DNA of 64,000 nucleotides, taken from the NCBI RefSeq assembly GCF_020497125.1, contig NC_059082.1, positions 52,970,524-53,034,523 on the forward strand. The letters run 5' to 3'. Shown here piece after piece: positions 12,562 to 25,479 of the stretch (position 1 is its first letter; every line of letters starts with the position of its first letter). A model generated the notes under the pieces. It was not told where the DNA came from and did no database searches. It was given only the letters and a program-made list of their open reading frames with translations. The translations under genes and the position numbers were made by a program. The DNA comes from Mauremys mutica. Its lineage: Eukaryota; Chordata; Testudines; Geoemydidae.

Positions 12562-15500
12562 AGAAGAGGATCACACCCTGCATGAAAAGCAGAGGCACCT
12601 AGTCTGAGCATACATCTATGCCTCAAAACAGACTCATCAGTGCCTCTGAGCTCTCTTGGGGGTTGGAGGGAGGGGAGGAAGAGGTCTGACTATTCTTGGG
12701 GCTGTGGTTAGCACACAAAAAGCAGGCCACACTGCAGTTCTCCACCCACTGCCATGATACTGAACAGGTTCAGGTGCTTATCACAGGCAGAGTATGGGCT
12801 GCTGCAGACACAGAAATCTGCCTTTGCAAAAAGGAAGGACTGGTCCCCCATCCATCTGGTCCTAAAAGAGCACACTAAGGTAATCGCAGGCACGCCGTGG
12901 CAACCCAGCAAGCCCCTTTGTCACGAGGACTGTGGCACTGGCATGGACGTAGGAAATGTGACACAGGGTGCGTCTATCAGAGGCACCAGTCCTGCCTGAC
13001 AGGGTGAGACTGGACCGCACCCCATTTGACGTCCAGCTGATGTGTAGGTGAATGGCCCTTTGTCTGGAGCGTGAGTCTTGTTACTAAAGTCCTCCTTGTG
13101 AGAAATGTCAGGCTGTAATCCTAGAAAGGGGCTGTGATGGTCACACAGGTGGGGAAAGATTAAGGAAGGGTTCAGAGGCCAATTAAACCCCCTGGTTACA
13201 CCCAGGCCTGGTGGAGGAGGAGAGAGGTGGTGCTATAGGAGTCTGGCGCAGAAGGAGGTGGCAGGGAGAGGGAAGGACTCTGCTCTTGGTACTAGAGGGT
13301 GAAGTGTGAGGGAGGAAGCCCAGGCCAGAGTTGGCCCTGGGATCCTCACCTGGGTAGAGGAGTCTGGGAGGAGGCCAGGAGAGACACGGAGCTGCTTCTG
13401 GGCTGGAGCAAGCTCAGGTGGTGAGGAGCCTTGATAAAAGGGCAGGATCTGGAGGGGGGGGGGCTCCACTGAGGAACCGAGCGAGGCCCACCTCAGAGGA
13501 TGGAAGTTCAGGTGTAAGGAGGGTAGCAGAGGGAACAGTTTGTACTTTCCATTTGGGATTGTGTTGGGGGACACCGGGGGGGCATCATGTCCTGGCCCTG
13601 AAGGAAGGGTGAACATAGAAAAAACGTGTGGGGAAGGCCTGAAAAAAAGGCTGTGGTAGGAAGCAGTCTAGGCAGGTAGCAGCAAGGTATCTCACAGAGC
13701 AGATCGTGGCTGCTGGCTGTAGAGTCCCTGGCCTGGAGCCTGGTGGAGGGGGAGGGCCTGGGGTCCTTACCAGCTATGGGGAAGAGGGCATGAGGCCCCG
13801 AGAAGGGGATAAAGGTGACTGAAAGCCCTGATACCTGAGGGTGCAGGGACATGGGACCCAGAGTTGCAACCGAAGACCTGACATAAGGCGGTGAGCAATT
13901 GCTGAGAGCCTAGTCGTATCGCTGGATCTATGCAGGATTAGATGCATCACGGCTGTGACTTTTAGTCACATGCACAGGATTAAACTGGTCACCAGATTAG
14001 GAGGCAGGAAGGATTCCCCCTCCCCCCTGGGGCAGATTGTCAAGGCTCCTGGGTATTTCCCCCTCCCTTAGAGCAGGAATCCCTATCATGATGAGGGTGG
14101 GAATCTCAAAGACAAATGCCCAGGGCTTTGTGGACGTTGTTCCTTCACCGTCTCCATTTCCACATGTGAGTGAATTTGCACTATTCTGTTCATGGATGGC
14201 AGAGCCATTCTGCAGATGGCGAGACCGGCTCACTGCTGCCATGGCGCACGGCTTCTGCAAGTGCCATCCCCATCAGTGCTGTCAGAAGTCACAATGGGAA
14301 CGTAGGTTTCCATAGCACCTTTCAGCCCAAAGGGCAACTTTGATGTAGGTCCCTATGGTAGCACTTAAGTCCAGCGTCATAGGGAACTTTTCTCTCCGAG
14401 CTCAGAAGCAATTTTTCTTGACAGAAACGCTACACACGCCCGGGTGCTGTCTATGTCATTCAATACAGTAGATGGCTGAGGAAAGCAGCCAGCCATCCAC
14501 ACTTCCGCAGCCCTGCCTGGCTTTTGTCTGGTGCCACCAGCTTCCAGGCCCCTTCTCTAGCTTCCCAGCCATCCTTGCAGAGACTTTGACATTTGGCCAG
14601 CTGCCAAAGGGAGCGAGGCAGGTTGCTCACATTACCCCCACCTCCTTCTCTGCTAGCCAGTCAGGCTCCCTCTCTGCCCTCAATTCCTTCCCTCTCCGCC
14701 AAAGAGACATCCAGCAGGGGAGGTAGAAAATGGAGGGGAGGGAAATGAAGGGGAGGGGAGAGGAGGGGGAGAATTGAGGGAGGGTAGAGGTGAGGGAACT
14801 GATGTGTTTGTGTAGGAATAATTAATGGATCTGGGGAGAAATGATGGTTGCATGGTGTGGAGTTCACTGTAAATTTTGTATGAAATTTGCTTATATAAAT
14901 GTCATGCAAATTTTCCTTGGGCTTTTTGCTGGCCTTGTGGAAGCAGGTCAGCCCTGCAGTTGTGCCTGGATCCTTAGAACAACGGCATCATTAGTTCAGT
15001 AACACTAGGAACAATGCACACACATCAGACTTCAGTTATCCGGCAGCATGCCAGCACACTGTGACAGGAATAGACCACTTCACATGCCCCTCCCACCGAA
15101 ATGCAGCCATCTCTGGGATGGAAGGCAATAACTCTTCAACAGTGCATGGGAACAGTACACAACCGTTTAGGACAGGAAATGAAGGATACAGAAACCAATA
15201 GAAGCTACAGGGGAAATTTTAAGGAGGCAGAATGTAATTACCAATGCTGGAGTTTGGCCAGGACACACGGGTTAACTTCTGACTCCTGCTAAAAGTACCC
15301 TGAGACCTAAAGTGCCCCTAGCCACCAGGACCTCAGTTTTACATTTCTTCTGAAAGACCCCCCCTTCATTACTTCAGTACGACTCAGCAGAAAAGCAGCA
15401 CCTACAGAGATGCTAGCACCATTTCCTTCACCAGCTGGGTTTTCTCCCATCCAATATGGACTGGGCGCAGTCTCACCCTTACCCATGGAGAGAGGAGTGG

Positions 15501-17030
15501 TACAGACTGCCCAAAGCCTTCCTTCTGGAGCAGGATAGGATAGCCCAGGCAGACTGGGACTCTCTCACTGCTACAGCGGCTGCCCACTTAGCACAGGTAG
15601 CTGTATGAACATACACGCCTCAGTAATTCCCCAGAAGCCCAGCGGAACCACAATATGTGGTAATAGTGACCAATATTAGCTAGTTCCCTGAGAGTCACAG
15701 CCTCAGTTGGGGCTGTTGATCACAAAGCCTGTCCAGATGCTAAAGACAGGCCATAGGAAATAAAGCTGGGGGCTTCCTTTATGAGCAAACGAGGACTGCA
15801 AGGTTTCTCGGATTCATTTCTAATCAAGTGGCCTCTGGGCTCCTTTCCTTCCGCAGCCTCACCACTACCCAGAGGGTGTGTTAGCTCTTTGGGGCAAGGC
15901 CTGCCTTTCTGGCCTGTGTTTGTACAGCACCTGGAGCAATGAGGTCTGGGCCCATAACGAGGGCTCCAAGGCACTACCATAACACAATGAAATAAAAACA
16001 AGAATAAAATTAAAAATGGGATTTCATTCTGCAGAGTTATGCAGTTCAGGCCTTCCCCCAACAGAGGGCAGCACTTCTATGTACAGTACTTACTGTTAGG
16101 AAAAAATGCTTGGGAAGAAAAATCCCCCAGGAGCTGCCCAGCAAATTCCCTCTCAGGCATACCCAAGTCTCTAGGGCAGTGAGTCGCTGTTTTCACTATT
16201 TACTTTAAGCCCGTCTGGTGCATTAGGTAGGATACAGAGATGATTCCCCTTCTCTATCCCATTGGACAGAACTTCCCACAGCCGCTGACTATGGAGAGAG
16301 AAAGATGAAGACTCTCCCGCTGCCTCCCTGGGGTTCCAGCATGAGTCAGGGCCCTACCACGGACGGTTCAGATCCCTACACTGAGGGTCTGGTAATAGAC
16401 TCCAGGGAAAAGCACGGGTGGTTGGTAACCCCAACGATCTCACTCAAGCTGAGTCATTGCTAGAGGCCCACAGATTCTTCTGCAGGAAGCACGACAGCCT
16501 GTCATGACTCAGAGTCCCTGCAGAGAGTCGGGGGGCTGGTTAGATCAATCAATAGCAGCTCGCCTGTGTGCAGAATGGGATTTCACTTTGGTTACCCACA
16601 GTGGGGCTGAGAGATTTGCTCCTTCCCTCTCCTCCCCTTTTAAATCAGTTTCTCCCACCTCCTAATCAGACCTGGTGGCCTCAGTGGCCATTCAGCCAGT
16701 TTACCCCATCCTATGTACGCTGCTATGTGACCTCGTGCAAGTGGCTTCGAATCAGATTGTACCTGGCCCTGCATTGGTGCCTAAGAGGGCAGCGGATGTG
16801 AGCATTCTAGCCCATGCATGCCTCCCATAGCAGTTGGGCATGGTCTCGGATGTCTCCCGAGTGTAGCGACAGTGCGTTCTGACAGCCTGATGGAGACGGG
16901 TGCCTCTGAAAAACAAGAACATTAGTGCCTCTGAGAATGCAAGACACACCAGAGGGGGCATGTGCAGGGTAGGCCAACAGCCCCTCCCCTGTGCATTGGC
17001 TTTGCACAGAGAGAGGATGTGTGGCACCAC
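12562..17030. other. Intergenic, no gene recognised
   Basis: Mixed unique sequence and unassigned repeats. The part at 13190-13850 is purine-rich (G/A) with G runs near 13452-13462, and 14716-14800 is again G-rich. Long minus ORFs at 13233-13616 and 13508-13852 follow from this composition (proline/leucine/serine-rich) and show no domain. Confidence 0.5.
15865..16005. repeat. L2/MIR-type repeat tail
   Basis: The phrases 'GTTAGCTCTTTGGGGCAAGG', 'TGTTTGTACAGCACCTGGAG' and 'GGGCTCCAAGGCACTACC', followed by an A-rich end, match a common amniote retroposon tail of the type 'ttgggg caggga ... tttgtacagcacctagcacaatgggg'. It is a short, non-coding fragment and the exact family name is uncertain. 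Confidence 0.5.
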
Positions 17031-17313
17031 TAGGGTGCCACCTGGCCGGTTTTCATCCAGACAGTCCAGGTTTCGGGAGGCTTATGTGCCCAGGTGCCAT
17101 TTGACAAGCCCGGATGTCTGTTTTTTTTTTTAAATCTGAGCAGAAAGAGGTGGAACAGAGAGGAAATCTTGGGGGAAGAGGCGGAGCATGGGGCAGGGAC
17201 TTGGGAGAAGAGGTAGGGCAGGGGGCGGGGCCTCAGGGGTCTGGTTACCAGCCATTAGAAAGATGACAACCTTAGTGCAGCACTACCCTAAGGGAGAGGC
17301 CAACAGGTGCCAT

Positions 17314-17442
17314 TAGGGTAACCAGATAGCAAATGTGAAAAATCGGGACAGGGGGTGGAGTGGTGGGTAATAGGAGCCTATATAAGAAAAAGACCCAAAA
17401 ATCAGGACTGTCCCTATAAAATCAGGACATCTGGTCACCCTA
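17314..17442. mobile_element. hAT-type MITE, 129 bp, perfect 8-bp TSD
   Basis: The element starts TAGGGTAACCAGATAG and ends, in reverse complement, with TAGGGTGACCAGATGT. It is flanked on both sides by an identical 8-bp duplication GGTGCCAT (17306-17313 and 17443-17450). The inner part is a near-palindrome around 'tcgggacag...ctgtccctataaaatc'. The 8-bp TSD places it with hAT-like elements. It has no coding sequence. Confidence 0.85.
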
Positions 17443-17450
17443 GGTGCCAT

Positions 17451-20400
17451 TGTCCTGAGCATCGGAAAGCTCTGGAAGGTTTGTGCAGCTCCACACCACC
17501 TCCAAGGCAGGGCTGGGCCTCTGGGGATAAACTGAGCACACCTAGCGGGAAAGCTACAGTTCGGGCCTTCGCCAAGAACTTCTGGTGAGCAACTCACAGG
17601 CCAAGAGTTAGCACTGACCTCACTGGGTGAATGATTTAAAATATGAAATAAATTCAAGAAAACCGTGAACTGTTCAGGACAGAAGTGTTGACTGCTCAGC
17701 TCTGTGTGTGTGATAACAGTCCTGACAGCCGCCCCTGCAATCTATGTTGAGAGCTCATCATACCCCAAGCTCAGCAGCAGCAGACCTGGTCATTCCTTAG
17801 ATGGGAAATCGCCAAAGAAGACCTGGGTGGTACAAGCAATGAAGTTGGTAACTCAAGAGGTGGCATTCGTTCCTCTGAGTCATTACTGAACGAGTGCCCC
17901 CACTTGGTGACAATGGTGTTGTGCAGCTAAGAGTGCCATATTTCAGAAGAGACGTGACACTGACGGACTGACCCCTTGTGGTCATTAAAGATGCCCTGGC
18001 ACTTTTCATTGGAAGTTAATAATGCTTGTGTCTTGGCCAGGTTCTAACTGGTTACAAACTTGAAATTGAGTAAGATCTCACCCTGAAGTATTATATGGCT
18101 GCAGAGGAATAATTCCATATTAGGTTTTATCCTTATGTTGTTCAACACTGGAAGTCTCAGCTTTCTTCCACCTAGAGCAAAGGGGTTACAAAGGCTAGTA
18201 ATCCTACTGGGCACGGAACAGACAGTTCTGGCTGGTGGTTAGCACTTTGTTTCTAGCAGCACCTTCACTGCAGCAGGCACTTTCAAGCATAATAGCAGCC
18301 AGGGTCCTTGCCCCAAAGAGTCTGCAGTCCTAAGTGGGGAGAAGTCTGTGGATTGCAGGAAATGCCCCTTTATGGAATACATCCTGTGCTATGGGCCTTG
18401 TGTTGAACAGCTCTGCTGAGCCCTGATTCCAATATGCAATGAGGTTAGATGCTCTTGTGAAACTGGGATAATTAGGAGTTAGGGTTTCACCCAGTTAAAG
18501 ACAAGCTGTTTTTATTACACCTGTTAAAATAGGTCACATGTGTAGCCTTACCGGTCTTGTCAATGTCTCTGATTTCTAAGGGCACAAATATCCCAGCAGC
18601 TTGTTTTGAAGCTGTAGATAGAATTCCAAATCTGCCAAGGGCTGCCGAGGAAGGTGCTGCAGGGAGCAGGACGAGGAGGGAAAATGTGGGAGTGGATTAT
18701 TGATTTTTTTTTCTCACTGGAAACATCAGGTCAATGCTTCCTGTTGAAAGATACATGCTCCACCTCAAGTTATATTGTATAAAAACCATGTGGTTTCATT
18801 AGCAGGTGAATAACATATTCATGTTTTTCATTGCAAAAGTGCCTACAATAAACTAAACACTAGAGTCACTTCATTCACAGCAAAATCACAGCTTTTTGGG
18901 GGGTCAGCCGCAGAAGCCAATGTCAATGCATAGCCACACTAAACAACAAAGACCTGATTTTGCAAGCTCTTCCCCAGGCAATAGATCCTAGGAAAGTCAG
19001 TGGAACTGTGCTAATGAGGACTGCTTGTTAAAGGGCTCATTTACATGACTGACAGCAGCAAGCCCCAAGTCAGGACAGGCAGCGAGGGAGAATCCTAGAG
19101 CCAGTTGAAACAGGGGAAATGTAGAGAAGCAGATTAGCAAAGAAATGAGCCTGAAACATAAATTTGCCATTCATTTTCCAGGTTACACCCTAGAGTCTCC
19201 TGCACTTCCTAGAACTATTTTGCAGGGCAAGTAAAAGGGAGAGATATGGAGAAAGTGGGAGGGACATAGGGAAGTCCCAGAGAGGGCAGAATGAGACACT
19301 CCCCCCCACACACTAAGTACCCCCAGGGAGAACTAACTACGCTAATACCCCGCATGCTCTTAATTCCATCCTGGACCAATCAGGTCCTGCTGCCTTTATT
19401 TCATGCATGAAGCCGATGCTGCAATGCAATGCAATGCAATCCATTGGCCTTTCACTTACGCTTTGTATACAACTGGGTATACAAAATAAAAATCCAAAAC
19501 ATATAAGGCTAGATCTAGCCCTGGGGTAACTCCAGGGAGGGCTGCAGAGTTACCCCACTTACACCAGGGCTTGATTTGGCCCACTGGGTATTTTAAAATC
19601 GTTTTCAGTTGCCCATATTACTTTACTCTAGTTTAAAACAATAAAGCTGTGTTCCTTTGTGGAATAACTCTCAGGAGGTAGAGCAATTGCCACAGGATAA
19701 CAGCAGGTTTCAGGCACTGGAGGTTTGGCCATGCGCCATCACTATAGACCAGGGACATGTAGTTACATCTCACAGCCACCACACACCCTGTTGTGCGTTA
19801 TCCCTTACATAACACTCGCCAAGGTGTGTTTTTTTCACATAATCCCAACACACCCCAAATGTGAGTCGAAAAGGGAAAGCGACAGAATTGTGTCACGTGA
19901 GCTGCAGCCCTTGCTGTGACTCTTTGATTACCTCCCAATCAACCTACATGAGACCTTGTTGGAGCACACGTTGCTGCCAAGCAGGAAAACCTGGGTTTGG
20001 TTCCTAGTGTTAGGTTGGTTCCTACTGCTGGCTGGTCACTCATTGGCAGCCTGGCCCAGAGCATGTGCTGGTGCAGTAGGTGTTTAATCCCAGGGGAGCA
20101 AAGGCATCGTGATGCCCAGTTACGGAGTGGCACTCCTTAAATATAGAGGTGGATGGGGGCAGAGGGAAACCTGGTTGGGAAAGATGGAAAGCCTTGAGCA
20201 GAGTGGAGCTAGCAGAGGAGAGGAAGTGGAAGGCAGAGGAGGCCTGAAACATGGAATTGCAGGGGCAGGCAGGGCTGCCCTGATGGAGGCTTTTTTATAA
20301 CAAACATTATAGCCCCACTGTTTATGATTGTAATGTCATTTGGTTTATTATTTGTTAGTGTCCTACTCAATAACCCAGTAGATAATAAATAAAAACACTT

Positions 20401-21281
20401 AACAATGATACCTGGCACTGTACACTAACCAGGCAGTCTAGGTTCAATCCTGCAGTGTGCTGAATGTTAGCTTGCTCTGTGCATCTATGTACCTTGTTAG
20501 TTACTAGACGAGGTGCCAGTAGGGGCAGTCAAGAACATGCAGCAGAGTTCCTGGGGGTTTTCAGGACCAATAGATGTTGATGTAATCGGCACCCATTTAG
20601 TGCTCTGTTCCCCTCTAAGGGGTGGCTAAGACACAGTGCTCGATGAGCCTGTTACAGCCTTGGCTAACAGTGCTGGGTCTTTCTGCTCAAGACTGTAGAG
20701 GCTCATGCTTTAGGATCAAGAGGTCAGAGGTTCAATCCCTGCTCCTGATGACTCAATGCTGTGCACTGCAGATGACTTCCTCTGTCTGCTCTTTACATCA
20801 GCTCTTAACTGTGAACTCTCTCCTGCTAAGTGCCCTTACTTCCCACTGAAGTCAGTGGGAGTTGAGGTGCTCAGCACCACACAGAAGTAAGTGTTCAACA
20901 TCTTGCAGGATAATACCCTCTATGGACATTGGCTACTGGATCATACCAGCTCTCCCCATGCAGCCAGGGATAATCCACCCTCTCTGATGGGGGAAGCACA
21001 CCTCTGTCCCAAAAGTCTCTGCTGAACAGCAGCATTCTGCAATGTTACCGGTAGATCCTGCACTCCAAGAGCAAAGCCAATGATGTGAAAATGACCACAG
21101 ACTGCAAGGGTCATCATGACTAATGTATGGGAGTTAGACGCATGCAGGCTTCCACACTGAGTTGCTGACACTCACCATATGAGACCCTCAGCTATTGGGT
21201 TTCAAATCACAGACACACACATAATTTTTATTAGAAGTCAAAGTGCATTTGTGCGTGTTCCACCCATGTGACTTCTTTGTC
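17451..21281. other. Intergenic, no gene recognised
   Basis: No exon-like ORF is seen. It contains a short (TGCAA)n run at 19421-19440, a weak tRNA-like repeat at 20645-20755, and otherwise unassigned sequence. Confidence 0.5.
20645..20755 (+). repeat. Repeat with PolIII B-box-like motif
   Basis: This copy reads 'GAGCCTGTTACAGCCTTGGC' and then 'GGTCAGAGGTTCAATCCCTG', ending 'CTGATGAC'. The GGTTCAATCC segment resembles a tRNA-gene B box. A second copy in the opposite orientation lies at 31705-31820. The family may be a tRNA-derived SINE or a retroelement segment; no A box is clear. Confidence 0.45.
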
Positions 21282-21284
21282 TCA

Positions 21285-21661
21285 GGCCTGGTTTACACTA
21301 CAGAGTTAGATCAACATAAGGCAGCTTACGTTTACCTAACTCTGGAAGCGTCCACACTAAAATGTAGCTTCCACCCCTGTAACTCACCCACTACACCAAC
21401 TTAATAACTCCACCTCTGTGAGAGGCGTAGTGCTTAGGTCGATGTAGTTAGGTCGACACATTGTCAGTGTAGACACTGCACTGCTCACCTCAACCATTGC
21501 TGCTTTTCAGACACTATCCCACAATGTTCCACACTGGCTGTTAAATCGGTGCAAGCACTCCTGGTGAGGACGTGCACCGCTGACACAAGGAGCACGGTGT
21601 GGATGTGGCTTGTATGGTGACATAACTTAAGTCAACTTAATTTTGTAGTGTAGACTTGACC
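21285..21661. mobile_element. PIF/Harbinger-type MITE, 377 bp, TCA TSD
   Basis: The left end GGCCTGGTTTACACTACAGA and the reverse-complemented right end GGTCAAGTCTACACTACAAA form terminal inverted repeats. Identical trinucleotides TCA flank the element (21282-21284 and 21662-21664), as expected for PIF/Harbinger. It is homologous along its whole length to the MITE at 3217-3585. Its ends also resemble those of the coding element at 55730-59282 (GGCCTGGTCTGTGCTATGAG). Confidence 0.88.
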
Positions 21662-21871
21662 TCAGTGCCAGTGCTTCCTGTTCCCCAGCTGCGGACAGGA
21701 AGCACCTCTCATCCAGAATCACTTTCTAAATCCGGGGCAATAGATTTTCACAGCCATTGTCTCATATTCGACAGATCAGGACAGCTGCACTGCTCACAGC
21801 ATGAGTGCACATGGTGGCAGGCAGATTTTGGGGAGCTGCAAGAAGGGTGGGAGTAGAGTGAGGATATAGCC

Positions 21872-22182
21872 CAGGGGTAGGCAACCTATGGCACGGGTGC
21901 CGAAGGCGGCACGTGAGCTGATTTTCAGTTGCACTCACACTGCCTGGGTCCTGGCCATCGGTCCGGGGGGCTCTGCATTTTAATTTAATTTTAAATGAAG
22001 CGTCTTAAATATTTTAAAAACCTTATTTACTTTACATACAACAATAGTTTAGTTATATATTATAGACTTATAGAAAGAGACCTTCTAAAAATGTTAAAAT
22101 GTACTATTGGCACGCGAAACCTTAAATTAGAGTGAATAAATGAAGATTCGGCACAGCACTTCTGAAAGGTTGCTGATCCCTG
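21872..22182. mobile_element. hAT MITE, 311 bp, family A (reverse orientation)
   Basis: Ends are CAGGGGTAGGCAACCTATGG and, in reverse complement, CAGGGATCAGCAACCTTTCA. They are flanked by 8-bp duplications ATATAGCC and ATGTAGCC (7 of 8 match). The interior is AT-rich and contains a run around 'ttaatttaattttaaatg'. The copy at 44778-45089 is the same family in opposite orientation and nearly the same length (312 bp). Confidence 0.9.
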
Positions 22183-22190
22183 ATGTAGCC

Positions 22191-23434
22191 AATGGACCTA
22201 CCAGTGTGCACCTCCCCAGTCTCCTGTGGAGGTGGGCGCGGAAGGCAGAAAGCTTAGGACTGTAGGTTGGACGTCCTTCTGCTGTCTTTGGCCTCTGCAG
22301 GGCCCCAGAGTAGAGGGCAAGTACCGTATTACACAGCACTGCAGGCTGAGTGCTTTGGTCAGGGGAAGAGGGGGTGACTGAGGCCTGTGACTCTTTTTTG
22401 TTCACCCAAACTAGCTGAAGAGGAAGACCCCAAATGCAGCAGGTGGCTGGGCAATAGACTCGTCACAAAGGTTTGTTGTTGGGAGCGAGGGGGGGGGAGA
22501 TATTAAAGTACAAGTTATACACGGGGATGGGGGGGAGGAATCACTTTTCTGAGTTGTCTTGCCAGCTGGCCTCCCCTGGGGCAGGAGCAGAAAGGGATTG
22601 CTGCTGGGAGACTGCCTGAGGAAGGATGCCTGTAAATGATTCCTTGAAACACCCAGCAAAATCCACCTCCATGCACCACCCCCTCCACAACAAGCCGTTG
22701 CCTTGACATCAAGGACAGAAGGAAATTGCAGGAATGAAACACACTGGTTCTGGCAGTTCTAGGCCACAATTCATAATCTCTCGGGGCTGCTCCAACATGG
22801 GCAGCCTTAATATTTTTTCAACTAAGCCATCAAGCCCCAATGACAGGGTTAAATTCTTGAAGTGACATCCCGGCCCCGTGGGGTTTTGCCCTGGTAATTG
22901 ACTTCTGTGGAGCTGGGATTCCACCCCTGAGCTCTGTCTACACCAGCACTTTCACCATTGCTGCCATCCTGTAGGGCCTGCACTGGGGTGATCTCAGATA
23001 TTAGTTTCCTTAGTGTAGACAATGCCAGAGTAAGGGAGAATGTTCAAAAGCAGCAAGAACTCGGGCTGTCTTCTTCAGAGCCCGCTGAAGTTACATGAAA
23101 ATTACAACTGTCTATTGACTTGAATCAGAGGAGCTGTCAGAAAACCCACACCACACAAACTCCTTTATGGCTTTGTTTTACCCTAGGGCGTCCTTCAGAT
23201 TTGGTTATTTATTAGTGGGCATATGAATTAAAACATTCCCACAAATATTAGAGGTTTCTAAACACCTTTGCTTTGACTGTTCACTTTCCAGGAATATACC
23301 AGCGACTGAGCTGGCCACCAGTTTAGCAGCAGGAATGTTCTCAGCAGCAGTGGCAAATATTGCCAAATATTCTCAGAAAGTGAATTTTTAGATTATGAAA
23401 ATTGTGAACCTGACTCCGAAGAGGTACACTCTTC
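22191..23434. other. Intergenic, no gene recognised
   Basis: Unique-looking sequence between a hAT MITE and the provirus. A 'gtctacaccagcactttcac'-like phrase near 22935 could be a decayed DNA-transposon end, but no partner end was found. Confidence 0.5.
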
Positions 23435-24040
23435 TGTTAGCCAAAAGGGCTCGTTTCCCCCTGGAGCTTACCTAATTACACCAAGGAGGCACGGAGACAG
23501 GAAGACAAGTACCACACCCTTTATTGATCGGTCAGCTGAGCGGGTGTTCCTCTCGGCTAGTGCCAGAGAAAGAGACACACCTTTCATGGCCAAGCGGCCT
23601 ACCTTTATACCCCGAAACAAACAACTTAGCCTACGTTTGTCTACGTCATTTGGTTGACCTGTAGAACCTGTACATGCATCTGTTAGGGGATAATTGGATA
23701 TGCAGGATACATATATCATTTTGTGGGGGTTACAAGAGACATACAGCTGTTGAGGATACATTTGTCATTCTGAAGGGGACACAAGATACATCCGTTGACC
23801 CTTTGTACTAGATACTTTGGATGGATACATGTGAACGCAGCTGCATACACTTGGGGAGCCAACATATACTTGGGGAGCCAAACAAAACTGATAAGCGAAA
23901 TAGCTGACTTAGGTAGATACACGGCCTTCAGTCTAATGAGTTCTGTAAGCTTTCCAACACAGTTTGGACAAGCATAACATAACTTTGGTTTACTCAGGCC
24001 TAATACGGAAAGGCTTCATTAGCACTATGATTTTCCAACA
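23435..24040 (-). repeat. ERV 3' LTR
   Basis: This 606-bp LTR is in reverse orientation. On the minus strand, a TATAAA box (23604-23609) is followed about 80 bases downstream by AATAAA (23520-23525), and about 85 bases later the LTR ends in CTAACA at 23435. It begins TGTTGGAAAATC at 24040. A short internal duplication of ACTTGGGGAGCCAA occurs near 23848-23882. Confidence 0.92.
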
Positions 24041-24055
24041 ACTCCCCCCTTTGAG
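24041..24055 (-). promoter_or_regulatory. ERV polypurine tract
   Basis: Read on the minus strand, CTCAAAGGGGGGAGT sits directly against the TG of the 3' LTR. This is the usual position and composition of the plus-strand DNA primer, and it fixes the orientation of the provirus. Confidence 0.88.
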
Positions 24056-25320
24056 AATACTCACCAAACCTTTTGGCTGAGTTTTCTCACACTTTGAGGC
24101 CAAAAAGCAATGAAGCTCTGCAGAAATATTTACAACTGCTCTTTTAAGCTTAGTCACCCCCAACCCAGGAATGAATGCATGGACAAAAGAGTGGAACCTT
24201 GTTCATTGAACAACTAAGGGATTGGGGCACTGACTATAACTCAGGTAGGCATACCTAATGGTTTAATTTCCCAGATGTCTCAGTGAATAATTTAGTCCCA
24301 TATGCATCCTCCCCATGGACCCGGCAGGATTCGGTATGTGGTAGCCACACCCACCCTAACCGGTTCATATGCTTGGAAGGAGCACTGTAAATGTTCACAC
24401 TTCCATCCAGAAAGTGTCCAAATATGTTTCCATGACCACAGATCAGATGGTACTTCAGATGTGTCTGTAAGGGCAGTGGGCCAAGTCTGGTGCTCAAGAT
24501 TACTCCAAATGGCCATCAGCTGGTCATTCAGGAAATCCTGGATTTCTAAACATACTAGATCCCACTGCAATGCCTTCCCAGTCTTAGTGATATTTAACAC
24601 CATTTCTGTCAGTAACTTCTGGGTCATAGAACTAAGGGTGGAAATGACATGTAACTTACCAACTCCAGCCTATACTTAAGATAGCTGAGCTTCAAAAATA
24701 AGGCTAGTGGCCTTTTCTAGTTGGCCCAATTTCTTAGCATATTCTTGGCTTTGAAAAATAATTCAGATGACTGCAACACTATTGGCCCCAGCCCACAGGG
24801 ATCTGGTCAATTCCCCTTTCTCCAGAGGAAATAACCCAGGCTCTTTGTTGTGCTAATCTAATGGCAGCCCCTTGTGAGCAATCTGGGTATGTAAAAATGA
24901 TCTGAAAACTGGATAAAGGCAATGTCATTTAAAATCCAATTAGGGAGGGCAATACATACTAAAGGATTTATCCAAAACACAGGGCGCAGCCTGTAGAATA
25001 AACCCCAAAATTCAATTAATACCACATTTCCAAACAGGATCCCACAAGTTTCTTCCTGCCAGTGTAGAATTTTTGTTTCTTTACCAGGGTCAGTTCTCAA
25101 TGTCCTTTTTAGTCAGGAATTCCTGGACTTTGGCAGTGTCAGTGGAGTGAGTGTTTCTTCTAGAAAAGTTCAAAGGCACAGTAGGTCTGTCAGCGGACAA
25201 GGGAGAGGTTAGCTAGCACGTCACCTTGTCCTTTTTCCCTGCTGTCCAGAAGGCACAGTGGAGCTAGAAGAAGGAATAGGCTAATCATATAGGAGAGTTC
25301 TCCTGATGTGGACGGGTCTT
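24056..25320 (-). pseudogene. Presumed env region of ERV, unresolved
   Basis: By position, between the integrase relic and the polypurine tract, this should hold an envelope gene. The longest minus frames here (24292-24627, 111 aa; 24858-25100, 80 aa) are rich in W, C and hydrophobic residues, but I do not recognise a furin site, an immunosuppressive-like segment or a CX6CC motif. Several stops interrupt any long frame. Assignment to env is by location only; it could be unrelated sequence carried by a defective genome. Confidence 0.4.
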
Positions 25321-25328
25321 TTTGCAGT

Positions 25329-25473
25329 GAGAATCATGGGTCCAAGCAATCAGTCTTTGGCACTTCACAGCGGTGTTGGTAATCAGCAGGACTCAATAAG
25401 GGCCTTTCCAGTGTGGAGCCAAAGCAGTCTTTCGTTGGTGGACCTGTACATTGATCCGGTCTCCAAGTTCCAT
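25329..25473 (-). pseudogene. Retroviral integrase C-terminal domain relic
   Basis: On the minus strand a frame starting at 25473 reads like the C-terminal DNA-binding domain of a gammaretrovirus-type integrase: a 'LGDRI' start, then 'HWKGPY', and 'TNTAVK' followed by 'AWTH'. One in-frame stop lies directly after WKGPY, near 25394-25396. It is the only pol part I can recognise. It shows the element descends from a retrovirus with pol, but integrase function is absent from this copy. Confidence 0.7.
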
Positions 25474-25479
25474 GGAGTG

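Noticed and set aside
13233..13852. Pro/Leu/Ser-rich minus ORFs of 114-127 aa
   Set aside because: They result from purine-rich composition of the plus strand; no homology or motif was seen.
17032..17273. Possible hAT-like element (TAGGGTGCCACC ... reversed TAAGGTTGTCATC)
   Set aside because: The ends match only loosely and the 8-bp flanks do not agree.
23468..23977. ORFs of 60-97 aa within the LTR (duplicated at 29032-29541)
   Set aside because: They lie in the promoter/LTR region on both strands and are identical only because the LTRs are identical; no coding evidence.
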